DNA of 45,153 nt from Chitinophaga pinensis (lineage in GTDB: Bacteria > Bacteroidota > Bacteroidia > Chitinophagales > CAMDFR01), in the NCBI GenBank assembly GCA_945897725.1, contig CAMDFR010000019.1, positions 1-45,153 of the forward strand, given 5' to 3'. Positions 34,039 through 42,955 of the stretch are shown one piece after another; the first letter of the stretch is position 1; every line of letters begins with the position of its first letter. The notes beneath the pieces were generated by a model that made no database searches, was not told the origin of the DNA, and saw only the letters and a program-made list of their open reading frames with translations. Made by a program: the position numbers and the translations under genes.

Positions 34039-35640
34039 CTAATGCGGTACAAACTTACTGTGCACGAATGTACCAATTCTATTAAATCTTAATCCAGCAG
34101 GTAAACCTTTATGTTCGTCTTTGCTCATCCAAATCACCCATGCCTTACCCACCACATGATCTTCTGGGACAAAGCCCCAATAACGACTATCCTGTGAATT
34201 ATTTCTGTTGTCGCCCATCATCCAATAGTAGTCCATTTTAAAAGTATAAGTAGTGGCTGCTTGACCATTGATGAAATATTTACCTGCTTTCTCTTCTAAA
34301 GTATTCATCTCATAATTGATAATGCATCTTCTATATCGAGCAACGTTTTGAGGATTTAATGCAATGGTGACGCCTGTTTTAGGGATCCATAGTGGACCAT
34401 AATTGTTTACATCCCAAGTATTGATTAAATCGCTATTGGGAAAAAAGGCTATACTTGGTTGAAGTCCTTTTTCAGTAAAGCTTTTTACACTCTTTACATA
34501 AGGTAATGTTTTGATATTTTCCATGGTTTCTTTGGTGCAACAAACTCTGTATAAGTTGAAAGTTTGACCCGTCAATTCATCTGCGTGATAAGAAAATGGT
34601 ACGAATACAGAATCATAATAGATTTGGACCACCTGAACATTATCATAAAAATCGAATTCAATATTTAAATCATCAGGAATAATACTGCCATCTGTTTCCA
34701 CTAGATAAGAGTGTTGTGCGGTGGGTGCTTCCCATGCTTTGGTCCCGTTGACAAAAAGCACATCGTTTTTTAATTGAATGGTATCGCCTGCAATAGCCAC
34801 ACAACGTTTAATATAATTCTCTCGCTTGTCCACTGGTCTGGTTAAAATCGTATATCGTGCATTGACATAGGCATAGCCGCTATCTCTTTCGATATCGTAA
34901 TAAGGACGAGCACTATCAAATTCTTTGGTGAGCGTATCTCCTGCCGGAAAATTAAAGACCACCATATCATTTCTTTTTACCGATTGGAAACCAGGAAGGC
35001 GATAATAAGATAATTTAATAATGTCGCTATAGGCTTTGCCACCGATGACAGGCATCGTATGATGCGCAAATGGGAATGCAATAGGCGTGTTGGGCACACG
35101 CGGACCATAATGAAATTTGCTTACGAATAAAAAATCACCTACACGCAATGTTTTTTCCATAGAAGAAGTTGGAATATTATAGGCTTCGAATAACAGCATG
35201 CGGATAAATGTAGCAGCAATGACGGCATATAAAATGGCATCAAACCATTCTCTACTTTGCGATTTTTTAGGAATTGGTTTACCTGCAGGAACGCCACCTT
35301 TACCGATAAATTTCCATTGATCATCGTTTGCATAAGACAATAAAAAAGGAATCGGAAAAACAGCTGCTTTCACTCGATTCCATGTTTTCTTTTCACCCAT
35401 GTCGATCAACATATCAGTAATCATGCTATAGACATTCATGTAATTGATAACAGGCACAAAAAACAGCGCCAGCCACCATTTTGGCTTCTGAATAATCTCT
35501 AGCCACACCATAATATTTTTTATGGGCACTTTAGCATCAGCTTCGTTTTTACCTGCTTTGCTATATAGTTTGGCGACCATTGGAAAAACAATCAGCGTCA
35601 CAACTAAGGGAAAGAATAAGAGAAAAAATAAATAAATCAT
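34039..35640 (-). CDS. lepB: Signal peptidase I (large Bacteroidota type)
   Basis: A 533-residue type I signal peptidase. The N-terminal about 100 residues contain membrane helices and a KPKWWLALFFVPVINY block typical of the Bacteroidota form (DUF5684-like). The catalytic domain has Ser160 (IPTSSMEKTLRVGD) and Lys278 (YIKRCVAIAGD), and ends with GDNRNNSQDSRYWGFVPEDHVVGKAW. A long insertion between the catalytic motifs, residues about 280-450, makes it larger than the E. coli enzyme (324). It removes signal peptides at the inner membrane. It is the last gene of the parA-dapB run. Confidence 0.95.
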   Translation of the reverse strand: MIYLFFLLFFPLVVTLIVFPMVAKLYSKAGKNEADAKVPIKNIMVWLEIIQKPKWWLALFFVPVINYMNVYSMITDMLIDMGEKKTWNRVKAAVFPIPFLLSYANDDQWKFIGKGGVPAGKPIPKKSQSREWFDAILYAVIAATFIRMLLFEAYNIPTSSMEKTLRVGDFLFVSKFHYGPRVPNTPIAFPFAHHTMPVIGGKAYSDIIKLSYYRLPGFQSVKRNDMVVFNFPAGDTLTKEFDSARPYYDIERDSGYAYVNARYTILTRPVDKRENYIKRCVAIAGDTIQLKNDVLFVNGTKAWEAPTAQHSYLVETDGSIIPDDLNIEFDFYDNVQVVQIYYDSVFVPFSYHADELTGQTFNLYRVCCTKETMENIKTLPYVKSVKSFTEKGLQPSIAFFPNSDLINTWDVNNYGPLWIPKTGVTIALNPQNVARYRRCIINYEMNTLEEKAGKYFINGQAATTYTFKMDYYWMMGDNRNNSQDSRYWGFVPEDHVVGKAWVIWMSKDEHKGLPAGLRFNRIGTFVHSKFVPH

Positions 35641-35685
35641 GTTGATTAAATTAAGAGTGAGAATGGGTAGCTTTTATAAAAATTA

Positions 35686-36411
35686 TTATTGAAGTACGTC
35701 TTTCATGCCATAATATCCTTCTTTACCGATAAGCCATCTTGCCGCTAGGATGGCCCCTTGAGCAAATCCATCACGCGATTTTGCTTCATGTTTGATTTCG
35801 ATTAGATCAATGTCGTTTTCATATTTCACCACATGAGTACCGGGCACATTTTCGGTTCTAATGGCAGCAATAGAAAGCGAAAGTCCTTCATTGTTGGGCT
35901 TATCATCCAATACCCAATTCGTATAATTCTTGTTATGATCGAAGATTTGTTCAGCCAGACTAACTGCTGTTCCACTGGGCATATCGAGTTTCTGTGTATG
36001 ATGCGTTTCGGTCATGCTAGCGATATAGTTTCTTCCATTCATCAGTTGGGCCAATCTTTGATTGATTTCAAAAAAAATATTCATACCTATACTGAAGTTG
36101 GTGGCGTAAAGAAGCGCTTTATTTTTTTCTTTACATACTTGCTTAACATCATTTAACTGTTGATACCAACCTGTGGTTCCACACACTACGGGAATACCGG
36201 CCTCAAAGCATTTAAGGACATTGGCTCCGGCGGTTGCTGGTTGCGTGAACTCAATGGCAATATCCACTTTTTGTAAATTTTCTACTGTGCATTCATGGAT
36301 ATTCTTCTGATGAAAAGCATAATCGATACGCATATCGGGAAAATCTCTTTCTATCAAGCTTTCGATAGTCTTACCCATCTTACCATATCCTATTAGGGCC
36401 ACTTTTATCAT
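35686..36411 (-). CDS. dapB: 4-hydroxy-tetrahydrodipicolinate reductase
   Basis: A 241-residue NAD(P)H-dependent reductase of the diaminopimelate/lysine pathway. The Rossmann motif is ALIGYGKMGKTIE (residues 5-17), VCGTTGWYQQ follows, and the catalytic motif ETHHTQKLDMPSGTA (about 138-152) has the His-His and Lys. The final part (KHEAKSRDGFAQGAILAARWL) is the substrate-binding region. Its start is one base from the stop of the preceding DUF5683 gene, so they are translationally coupled. It supplies meso-diaminopimelate for peptidoglycan. Confidence 0.95.
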   Translation of the reverse strand: MIKVALIGYGKMGKTIESLIERDFPDMRIDYAFHQKNIHECTVENLQKVDIAIEFTQPATAGANVLKCFEAGIPVVCGTTGWYQQLNDVKQVCKEKNKALLYATNFSIGMNIFFEINQRLAQLMNGRNYIASMTETHHTQKLDMPSGTAVSLAEQIFDHNKNYTNWVLDDKPNNEGLSLSIAAIRTENVPGTHVVKYENDIDLIEIKHEAKSRDGFAQGAILAARWLIGKEGYYGMKDVLQ

Positions 36412-36412
36412 C

Positions 36413-37063
36413 TTAAAGTTTTACTTGAAATTTAATCCCAACACTCATTGCTTTGCCTCCGTTGGTCAAGGCCATGAAATTAAAATCTGGTTGTAATTTC
36501 ATCGTCAACTTATCACTCACATCAAAACTATATAAATGTCCGTCTACCGTGGCATCTACTAGGTTTAAGGCATACCAAACAAACATACCTACGCAAGCGA
36601 GATCTAGATTTCTTCTATAAAAATTCTTACCAGTTTCTAAGCTAGTTGGATTCGATGAACCATTATACACACCAAGTGTGTATGGATTGCCATCCACCTG
36701 ATAGATATAGGCATTTCTGTAGCCTTGATACCTGCTATTTTCGTAATAGATTAAATAGCCAAGACTAGCAATTCCGGCATAAACAATCGGTATTTTCCAA
36801 TATTTCTTATTGTATGCTTGTCCAAGACCTGGTAAAACAGCACTGAGCAATAAGGCTTTATTTGCCGAATGATGTTTGATTTTTTGAGCGGAAGTGTCTG
36901 ATGTGCTTTTCGTTGCTTGTATGGAATCAGGTCTACTCTTAGTCGCCACAGAATCACTAGAAAGTTGAGCATAGCAAAGGCTTCCATAAAACAAGAAAAC
37001 AAGTACAATGATGTTGTACTTGTTTAGTATTTTTTTTAGGTCGTATTGAATTGCTTGTCTCAA
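36413..37063 (-). CDS. DUF5683 family envelope protein
   Basis: A 216-residue protein with an N-terminal signal or anchor segment (IIVLVFLFYGSLCYAQ, about residues 18-33), a Ser/Thr-rich linker (34-63) and the DUF5683 core. In the core, HHSANKALLLSAVLPGLGQAYNKKYWK carries the conserved PGLGQ-Y-KKYWK motif. A membrane pair (YAGIASLGYLIYYENSRYQGYRNAY) and a C-terminal beta part follow. The function is unknown. It sits between parB and dapB, an order I recall from other Bacteroidota, which suggests a cell-envelope role. Confidence 0.83.
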   Translation of the reverse strand: MRQAIQYDLKKILNKYNIIVLVFLFYGSLCYAQLSSDSVATKSRPDSIQATKSTSDTSAQKIKHHSANKALLLSAVLPGLGQAYNKKYWKIPIVYAGIASLGYLIYYENSRYQGYRNAYIYQVDGNPYTLGVYNGSSNPTSLETGKNFYRRNLDLACVGMFVWYALNLVDATVDGHLYSFDVSDKLTMKLQPDFNFMALTNGGKAMSVGIKFQVKL

Positions 37064-37078
37064 AGCGTTTGTTGCGAT

Positions 37079-37975
37079 TTAATTGGTAATCAACTCGAGT
37101 AATCTCTCTAAATCACCATCATTGTAGTAAGAAACAACAATCTGACCTTTGCCATTCAAAATAGGCTTTATTTCTACTTTGGTGGAGAGATGCGAAGTCA
37201 GGTGGTCTTGAACTTTTGCAAGAATATAAGGAAGCGTTTTTTCTTTTGCTTTTGTTTTCGATACTTTGTTTTTAGGAAGAATTTTGGCAAGATTTTCTGT
37301 TTGACGAACAGACAATCCTTTCGTGATGATTTCCTTATAAACGCTCAATTGTGCATCAACATCTTCCAGATTGACCAATGCTTTGGCATGACCCATGGAT
37401 ATCTCATCATTCTTTACACCTAATTGGATATCTGGTGGTAATTTTAATAATCGAAGGTAGTTGGTGATAGTACTTCTTTTTTTACCTACTCTTTCCGCCA
37501 ATTTTTCTTGACTCAAGGTACACTCATCTATCAGGCGTTTGTAGTTCACCCCAATTTCAATTGCATTTAGATCTTCCCTTTGAATGTTTTCTATCAAGGC
37601 AATTTCCAAACTTTCCTGATCATTTGCCGTGCGAATAAAAGCAGGGATATCGATTTTTCCTGCCAACTTAGAAGCGCGTAATCTTCTTTCTCCAGCAATC
37701 AATTGATATTTATCGCCACCCAAGGAACGAACAGAAATCGGTTGAATAACACCGTGGATTTTAATAGAATCAGCCAATTCATTTAAACTGTCTTCATCAA
37801 AACTAACCCTTGGTTGAAATGGGTTGACTTCAATATTGTTTAAGGAAATAAAGTTAATGCCACCTGAGCTAGTGCCAATAATGATTTCCTTCTTTCCTGT
37901 AATATTTGTATCCTCTTCTATATTGGTCAATAAGGCACGAATACCTTTACCCAATAAATTTTTTTGCTTACTCAT
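37079..37975 (-). CDS. parB: Chromosome-partitioning protein ParB
   Basis: A 298-residue CTP-dependent clamp. IEVNPFQPRVSFDEDSLNELADSI (about 47-70) and GERRLRASKLAG (about 94-105) form the CTP-binding N-domain, with IENIQREDLNAIEIG. The helix-turn-helix EKLAERVGKKRSTITNYLRLLKLP (about 147-170) binds parS, and the C-terminal region dimerises. It overlaps parA by 8 bases and is followed 15 bases later by the DUF5683 gene. I searched for a CACGTG-centred parS palindrome in this window and found none. Confidence 0.95.
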   Translation of the reverse strand: MSKQKNLLGKGIRALLTNIEEDTNITGKKEIIIGTSSGGINFISLNNIEVNPFQPRVSFDEDSLNELADSIKIHGVIQPISVRSLGGDKYQLIAGERRLRASKLAGKIDIPAFIRTANDQESLEIALIENIQREDLNAIEIGVNYKRLIDECTLSQEKLAERVGKKRSTITNYLRLLKLPPDIQLGVKNDEISMGHAKALVNLEDVDAQLSVYKEIITKGLSVRQTENLAKILPKNKVSKTKAKEKTLPYILAKVQDHLTSHLSTKVEIKPILNGKGQIVVSYYNDGDLERLLELITN

Positions 37976-38786
37976 TCTCTTCTAGGTTAATTATCTTTTC
38001 AGAATTCTTAATTTTTGTTCCATCATTGTTTTGTAGTATTTCTCTAGATACTTCCATGTAATTTTCAGCGCCTTTGCTGTCTGCATCATATAGTACCACA
38101 GGCTTTCCTTGACTAGGCGCCTCACTCAATCTTGTGTTTCTATAAATCACCGTATCGAAAACCAAATTTTGAAAATGTCTCTTCACCTCATCTACCACTT
38201 GATTTGACAATCTCAATCTAGAATCATACATGGTCAGGAGTATCCCTTCTATTTCTAATTCAGGATTTAATCTAGACTGTACAATTTTGATGGTATTGAG
38301 TAATTTCCCTAGACCTTCTAAAGCGAAATATTCACATTGAACAGGGATGAGTACACTATCTGATGCTGTGAGTGCATTGATGGTGATGAGTCCCAATGAA
38401 GGTGAACAATCGATGATGATATAATCATAGGATTCACGTAATTTTTCTAATACATTTTTTAAGATTCGTTCTCGGTTTGGTTGATTGATTAACTCAATTT
38501 CGGCACCCACTAAATCTAGGTGCGAAGGAAGCAAGTGAAGATTAGGCGTTTCTGTTTCTAAGATGATGTCTTTGGCATTCAAATCATCATTGATCAAACA
38601 CTCATAGAGGCTAGTCTTTATGTTTCTAGGATCGAAACCTACCCCAGAAGTTGAGTTTGCCTGAGGATCTGCATCGATCAGCAACACTTTCTTATCTAAA
38701 ATGGCCATGGAGGCAGCAATATTAATCGCTGAGGTCGTTTTACCTACTCCACCTTTTTGATTTGCTAAGGTTATTATTTTACCCAT
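37968..38786 (-). CDS. parA: Chromosome-partitioning ATPase ParA
   Basis: A 272-residue deviant-Walker ATPase. The motif KGGVGKTTSAIN (residues 11-22) has both signature lysines. The Walker A' DADPQANST is near residue 40 and the Walker B IIIDCSPSLGLITINAL near 125-141. It forms ATP-dependent gradients on the nucleoid that move ParB-parS complexes. Its length is that of the small chromosomal class without an N-terminal regulator domain. It overlaps parB by 8 bases. Upstream, only 27 bases separate it from the hydrolase gene, so that gene may lead the operon. Confidence 0.96.
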   Translation of the reverse strand: MGKIITLANQKGGVGKTTSAINIAASMAILDKKVLLIDADPQANSTSGVGFDPRNIKTSLYECLINDDLNAKDIILETETPNLHLLPSHLDLVGAEIELINQPNRERILKNVLEKLRESYDYIIIDCSPSLGLITINALTASDSVLIPVQCEYFALEGLGKLLNTIKIVQSRLNPELEIEGILLTMYDSRLRLSNQVVDEVKRHFQNLVFDTVIYRNTRLSEAPSQGKPVVLYDADSKGAENYMEVSREILQNNDGTKIKNSEKIINLEENE

Positions 38787-38813
38787 TTGTATATATCTCT
38801 ATCGATTATTTTG

Positions 38814-39497
38814 TTACAATTCTATGCACTCACCAATATTTAGCAATATTAACTCTTTTCCTTTGCTTGCGAAGACTTCTTTTGCAATTGCATGATTTAT
38901 TTTAATGTAGCCAAATGTATCAAAATGCACACCAATTACCTTGCTAACATCCACAAATTCAGCTGCAAGAACGGCATCTTGGGCTCCCATGGTAAAGTTA
39001 TTACCTATTGGCAAAACCGCAAAGTCTAACTTTTTGGAGGTGAGCGGAATCAACTTCATATCCATCGTGAGCGCAGTATCACCACTATAGTAAAAGGTTT
39101 TTGAATCGCTTTCCACCACAAATCCACCCGGATTGCCTCCATAGGTACCATCTGGCAATGCCGAACTATGCACGGCATGAACATATTTTACAGTTCCAAA
39201 ATCGAAGTTCCAAGCGCCACCATGATTCATAGGATGGGTATTCTTTACTCCTTTTTTCTGAAACCAAGTCACAATTTCATAATTTGATACGATGGTAGCA
39301 TCATTTTTCATGGCAATATCAAAAGCATCAGCCACATGATCTTCGTGACCATGAGAAAGAAAAATATAATCGACCAGTATACTGTCAAAATCCACCTCTT
39401 TCGCTAAATCATTATAACGAATAAAAGGATCAAAAAGTATTTTCTTGCCTTTCAGCTCCACCATAAAACATGCGTGCCCGTAGAATGTAAATTTCAT
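38814..39497 (-). CDS. Metallo-beta-lactamase-fold hydrolase (UPF0173 family)
   Basis: A protein of 227 residues from the chosen ATG (39497; MKFTFYGHACF). The open frame extends upstream to 39575, but the promoter box at 39519-39526 rules out that part. The metal motif LSHGHEDHVAD (His-x-His-x-Asp-His) is complete, with a further His in HAVHSSALPDG and an Asp in YYSGDTALTMD. The family is zinc- or manganese-dependent and its in vivo substrate is unknown. It leads directly into parA (27 bases). Confidence 0.9.
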   Translation of the reverse strand: MKFTFYGHACFMVELKGKKILFDPFIRYNDLAKEVDFDSILVDYIFLSHGHEDHVADAFDIAMKNDATIVSNYEIVTWFQKKGVKNTHPMNHGGAWNFDFGTVKYVHAVHSSALPDGTYGGNPGGFVVESDSKTFYYSGDTALTMDMKLIPLTSKKLDFAVLPIGNNFTMGAQDAVLAAEFVDVSKVIGVHFDTFGYIKINHAIAKEVFASKGKELILLNIGECIEL

Positions 39498-39518
39498 AGA
39501 ATCCATTAATTTGTGCTG

Positions 39519-39526
39519 CAAAGATA
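39519..39526 (-). promoter_or_regulatory. TAnnTTTG -7 box for the hydrolase-parA run
   Basis: On the minus strand it reads TATCTTTG. The expected transcript starts near 39512, leaving a leader of about 15 nt before the ATG at 39497 (6 nt before an ATG at 39506). Confidence 0.5.
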
Positions 39527-39569
39527 ATGCTTCCTTAAAAGCAGGTAAACATTCGCTTTTCGTCATTGT

Positions 39570-39585
39570 TAACATAATAATGTTA
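39570..39585. promoter_or_regulatory. Palindrome in the divergent hydrolase/lipoprotein promoter region
   Basis: TAACAT-aata-ATGTTA, a perfect 6+6 inverted repeat between two divergent genes. ATTGTTAA occurs twice nearby (39566 and 39593). It is possibly an operator; unproven. Confidence 0.3.
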
Positions 39586-39654
39586 GCAGAGTATTGTTAA
39601 AAAATTACTAATGCCTGAAAAATTGATTTAAGTTAGCATTTCAACTTAAAAAAA

Positions 39655-41289
39655 ATGTGGAAAATTCGTCTTCAATCCTCTCTTTCTCTTGGTACTTTTT
39701 ACCTTTTTCTTCTCCTACTTGTTGCTTGCGATGAAAATCAGCATAAGAAAAATCAGAATTTAAAGATTTTCAAGTACAACAGAACATCTGGTATTTCGTC
39801 GACGGATCCAGCCTTTGCCAAAGACCAGTCTAATATCTGGTGTGTGAATCATCTGTATACCGGGCTGTTGCAACTAGATAACCAGTTGAATGTAGTGCCA
39901 TCCATTGCAAAAAGTTGGACCATCAGTCCAGATGGCTTACAATACACCTTCACGCTAAGAGAGGATGTAAAATTTATGGATGATGATTGTTTTGAAAATG
40001 GCAAAGGACGCCGTGTCTTGGCGACCGATATTGAATATTCATTTGCCAGATTAATCAATCCAACTTTAGCTTCGCCAGGGGCATGGATCTTCAATGGCAA
40101 GGTGGCTGACAAGAATCCATTTAAAGCCTTAAATGATAATACTTTTCAACTAACCCTCAAGACTCCATTTCCACCAATGTTAAGTATGTTGACCATGCAA
40201 TATGCCTTTATTGTACCAAAGGAGGCAGTAGAAAAATACGGTGTAGAGTTTAGAAATCATCCGGTAGGCAGTGGTCCTTTCAAACTGAAGACCTGGGAAG
40301 AAGGCAATAGCATGTATCTTGTAAAAAATGAAAACTATTATGAGATGGAAGGCCATACTCGACTACCATACTTGGATGGTATAAAAATCTCGTTTATCGA
40401 TAATAAAAAAACAGAATTTCTTTCGTTCAAAGAAGGGAATCTTCATTTTATTTCAGGGATAGATGCGAGTTATATCGATGAGGTCTTGAATGATGATGGC
40501 AGCTTAAAAGATATTTACAAAGGCAAATTCATGTTGATGAAATGCGCTTATCTCAATACAGAATACCTAGGTTTTCTGATGAACAATAAGGGCTTAAAAG
40601 CATTACAGAGTAAACAAATCAGACAAGCCATCAATTATGGATTCGACAGAAATAGTATCATCACCTACTTAAGAAATACGGTAGGAAAGCCAGCCACGGC
40701 AGGTTTTATCCCTGTTGGTCTACCTTGTTTTGATGCCACAAAAGTACAAGGCTATAGCTATGATATTGAAAAATCAAAGGCTTTGCTGATGCAGGCTGGA
40801 TTCCCTGGTGGTGAAGGATTAGAGCCCATTACTTTGTATACGAACGAGAGTTATAAAGATGTTGCGGAATATATTTCTAAGGAGCTTTCAAAAATTGGAT
40901 TGGTGGTCAGGGTAGAGTTAACCCCTCCTGCCCTTCTTAGAGAGTGGATGAGTCAAGAAAAAGCAGGTTTTTTTAGAGGTTCATGGATTGCTGATTATCC
41001 TGATGGGGAGAGCTATCTATGTATGTTTTACAGCAAAAATACCGCACCTCCCAACTATACTAGATTTAGCAATGTCGCTTATGATAAATTGTATGAAGTC
41101 GCACTTTTAGAAAACAATATAGAGAAGCGATACGAACTTTATCATCAAATGGAGCAAATCATTATTGACGAAGCGCCTGTGGTACCTTTATATTATGATG
41201 AGGTTTTAAGATTTACGCGCAATAATGTGAAAGGACTTGAGCCAAACGCCTTGAATTTACTTGATTTGAGGAGAGTAAAGTTAGACTAA
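39655..41289 (+). CDS. Peptide/nickel-type ABC transporter substrate-binding lipoprotein (SBP_bac_5)
   Basis: A 544-residue periplasmic binding protein. The signal sequence ends in the lipobox LLVACDENQ (Cys about 25), so it should be a lipoprotein. The family-5 body shows SWTISPDGLQYTFTLREDVKF, VGSGPFKLKTWEEGN and RQAINYGFDRNSIITYLRN, then AGFFRGSWIADYPDGESYLCMF near the C-terminus. Such proteins bind oligopeptides or other large solutes. No permease or ATPase genes are nearby, so the transport partner must lie elsewhere, or the protein has a signalling or peptide-sensing role. Its 3' end overlaps the histidine kinase gene by 9 bases. Confidence 0.9.
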   Translation: MWKIRLQSSLSLGTFYLFLLLLVACDENQHKKNQNLKIFKYNRTSGISSTDPAFAKDQSNIWCVNHLYTGLLQLDNQLNVVPSIAKSWTISPDGLQYTFTLREDVKFMDDDCFENGKGRRVLATDIEYSFARLINPTLASPGAWIFNGKVADKNPFKALNDNTFQLTLKTPFPPMLSMLTMQYAFIVPKEAVEKYGVEFRNHPVGSGPFKLKTWEEGNSMYLVKNENYYEMEGHTRLPYLDGIKISFIDNKKTEFLSFKEGNLHFISGIDASYIDEVLNDDGSLKDIYKGKFMLMKCAYLNTEYLGFLMNNKGLKALQSKQIRQAINYGFDRNSIITYLRNTVGKPATAGFIPVGLPCFDATKVQGYSYDIEKSKALLMQAGFPGGEGLEPITLYTNESYKDVAEYISKELSKIGLVVRVELTPPALLREWMSQEKAGFFRGSWIADYPDGESYLCMFYSKNTAPPNYTRFSNVAYDKLYEVALLENNIEKRYELYHQMEQIIIDEAPVVPLYYDEVLRFTRNNVKGLEPNALNLLDLRRVKLD

Positions 41290-42834
41290 CTTTGGCTTAT
41301 CAACCTCCAGTTCAATTGGAATATTGATTCGAAAAGTAGTACCATTTTCAGGACTAGAATCACGCACATACACTTTCCCTTTGTGGTAGTTTTCTACAAT
41401 TCTTTTAGAAAGGGAGAGACCTAATCCCCAACCTCTTTTTTTAGTACTATATCCAGGTTGAAAGATGGTTTCAAAATCATTTTTAGGAATACCTCTTCCT
41501 GTATCGCTGATGTCGATAAAATATTGGTTATTTATTTTACCGCTTGAAATATCGATGGTACCAATGCCTTCCATCGCGTCAATGGCATTGTTGACAAGGT
41601 TTTCGAGTACCCACACAAATAACTCTCTATTGATATAAATTCTATCATCTTCCGCTTCGCAATACAGATTGATTATAACTTTTTGTGAGCTTCTAATTTT
41701 ATAATATTCCACTACCTCGTGTAAGATTTCACCTATCTTGTAGTAGGTCTTTTCTGGCATGGAGCCAATTTTGCTAAATCGATCTGCCACCAAAGTCAAG
41801 CGTGTAACATCTTTTTCAATTTCCTCAGCAATATTTAACTTCATCAAGTCTTCAATTGGTGTAATTTTCAAGAGTTCTACCCAAGCATTTAATGAGGAGA
41901 TTGGCGTACCTAATTGATGAGCTGTTTCTTTGCTCATACCCACCCATACTTGATTTTCTTCGGCCCTTCGCGAACTACTAAAAGCAAAATAAGCAATGAA
42001 TAAAAAGCCTCCAAAAATGATGATTTGAATATAGGGAAAATAGCTTAATTGTTGGTATAGCTCAGAATTTTCGTAATAGATATGTTTTGTTTTTCCTCCT
42101 CCTAAATCGATGGTGAACGATTTACCATTTTGCTTCATCTGCTCTAATCGTACATACAGGGATTTCTTGTGCGAAACGATGTCCTTATCAATATTTCCTG
42201 TATTTTCAATGCTTCCGTCTTCATCCGTAAGAATTACTGGTACGGAGGCAGAATTGATGACCACCTCAGACAAAAAGGACTGCACCAAATCCTTTAAAAT
42301 TTTCTTCAGGTCATCATATATTTTAGAATCTTTATAATAAATATAATTGATGATATGCAGGTCTTCAATACGAGTGTCAATAACAATCGGTTCATTTTGG
42401 CTGAACTCACTTCTTAATGTGCCACGAAATTCAAAGCTATCTTCAATATGACCTGATTCCACATTTCTACGCGCAATGATTCTATTTTCTTCATTCACAA
42501 GTAGCATGGGCGTATTCTTGTTGCTGGAGCTCACATCACTTAAAAAAGTAAAAACTTTAGAATCGTTGGTAGTGGCAATCAAGGTGGTGGCATCCGCCCA
42601 AAGTCGAACATTGGTTCTTTCAGATTCCGTTATTTTTACAAAGAGCTCGTTGGTATACTTTACAATATTTGCTTTGTTTTCAATGGCTTCAGCCCATAAT
42701 TTTATTTTTTGCTCTTCGTCAGTTGAAATTTTGTTGGCCAAGTGGTTGGTATACCAAATTGTAATCAAAGCCAGGGTAAGTGCAATGATAAGTAAGACTA
42801 ATTTTACTTGAGTTTTCTGTCGGTATATATTCAT
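41281..42834 (-). CDS. Membrane sensor histidine kinase
   Basis: A 517-residue two-component kinase. The first membrane helix (about 10-30) and the second (about 265-288) enclose a periplasmic sensor domain of about 230 residues. The H-box is SKETAHQLGTPISSL with His306, and the N-box NLVNNAIDAME. The G boxes DTGRGIP and KRGWGLGLSLSKRI are also complete. HAMP is absent or very short. No response regulator is adjacent. The 3' end overlaps the convergent substrate-binding protein gene by 9 bases. The signal is unknown. Confidence 0.93.
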   Translation of the reverse strand: MNIYRQKTQVKLVLLIIALTLALITIWYTNHLANKISTDEEQKIKLWAEAIENKANIVKYTNELFVKITESERTNVRLWADATTLIATTNDSKVFTFLSDVSSSNKNTPMLLVNEENRIIARRNVESGHIEDSFEFRGTLRSEFSQNEPIVIDTRIEDLHIINYIYYKDSKIYDDLKKILKDLVQSFLSEVVINSASVPVILTDEDGSIENTGNIDKDIVSHKKSLYVRLEQMKQNGKSFTIDLGGGKTKHIYYENSELYQQLSYFPYIQIIIFGGFLFIAYFAFSSSRRAEENQVWVGMSKETAHQLGTPISSLNAWVELLKITPIEDLMKLNIAEEIEKDVTRLTLVADRFSKIGSMPEKTYYKIGEILHEVVEYYKIRSSQKVIINLYCEAEDDRIYINRELFVWVLENLVNNAIDAMEGIGTIDISSGKINNQYFIDISDTGRGIPKNDFETIFQPGYSTKKRGWGLGLSLSKRIVENYHKGKVYVRDSSPENGTTFRINIPIELEVDKPKLV

Positions 42835-42850
42835 ATGTTGTCGCTCAATT

Positions 42851-42858
42851 CAAAAATA
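42851..42858 (-). promoter_or_regulatory. TAnnTTTG -7 box for the histidine kinase gene
   Basis: On the minus strand it reads TATTTTTG, exact consensus, 17 bases upstream of the ATG at 42834, implying a very short leader. Confidence 0.4.
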
Positions 42859-42955
42859 CTCATTCTTCCTGAAGTTCGGCTTATAAAATAAAAAGCGTCC
42901 AATATTTTGTTCCTATAACGCTAGCTTTCCATTTGAAGTATGATGGAAGGCCAAT

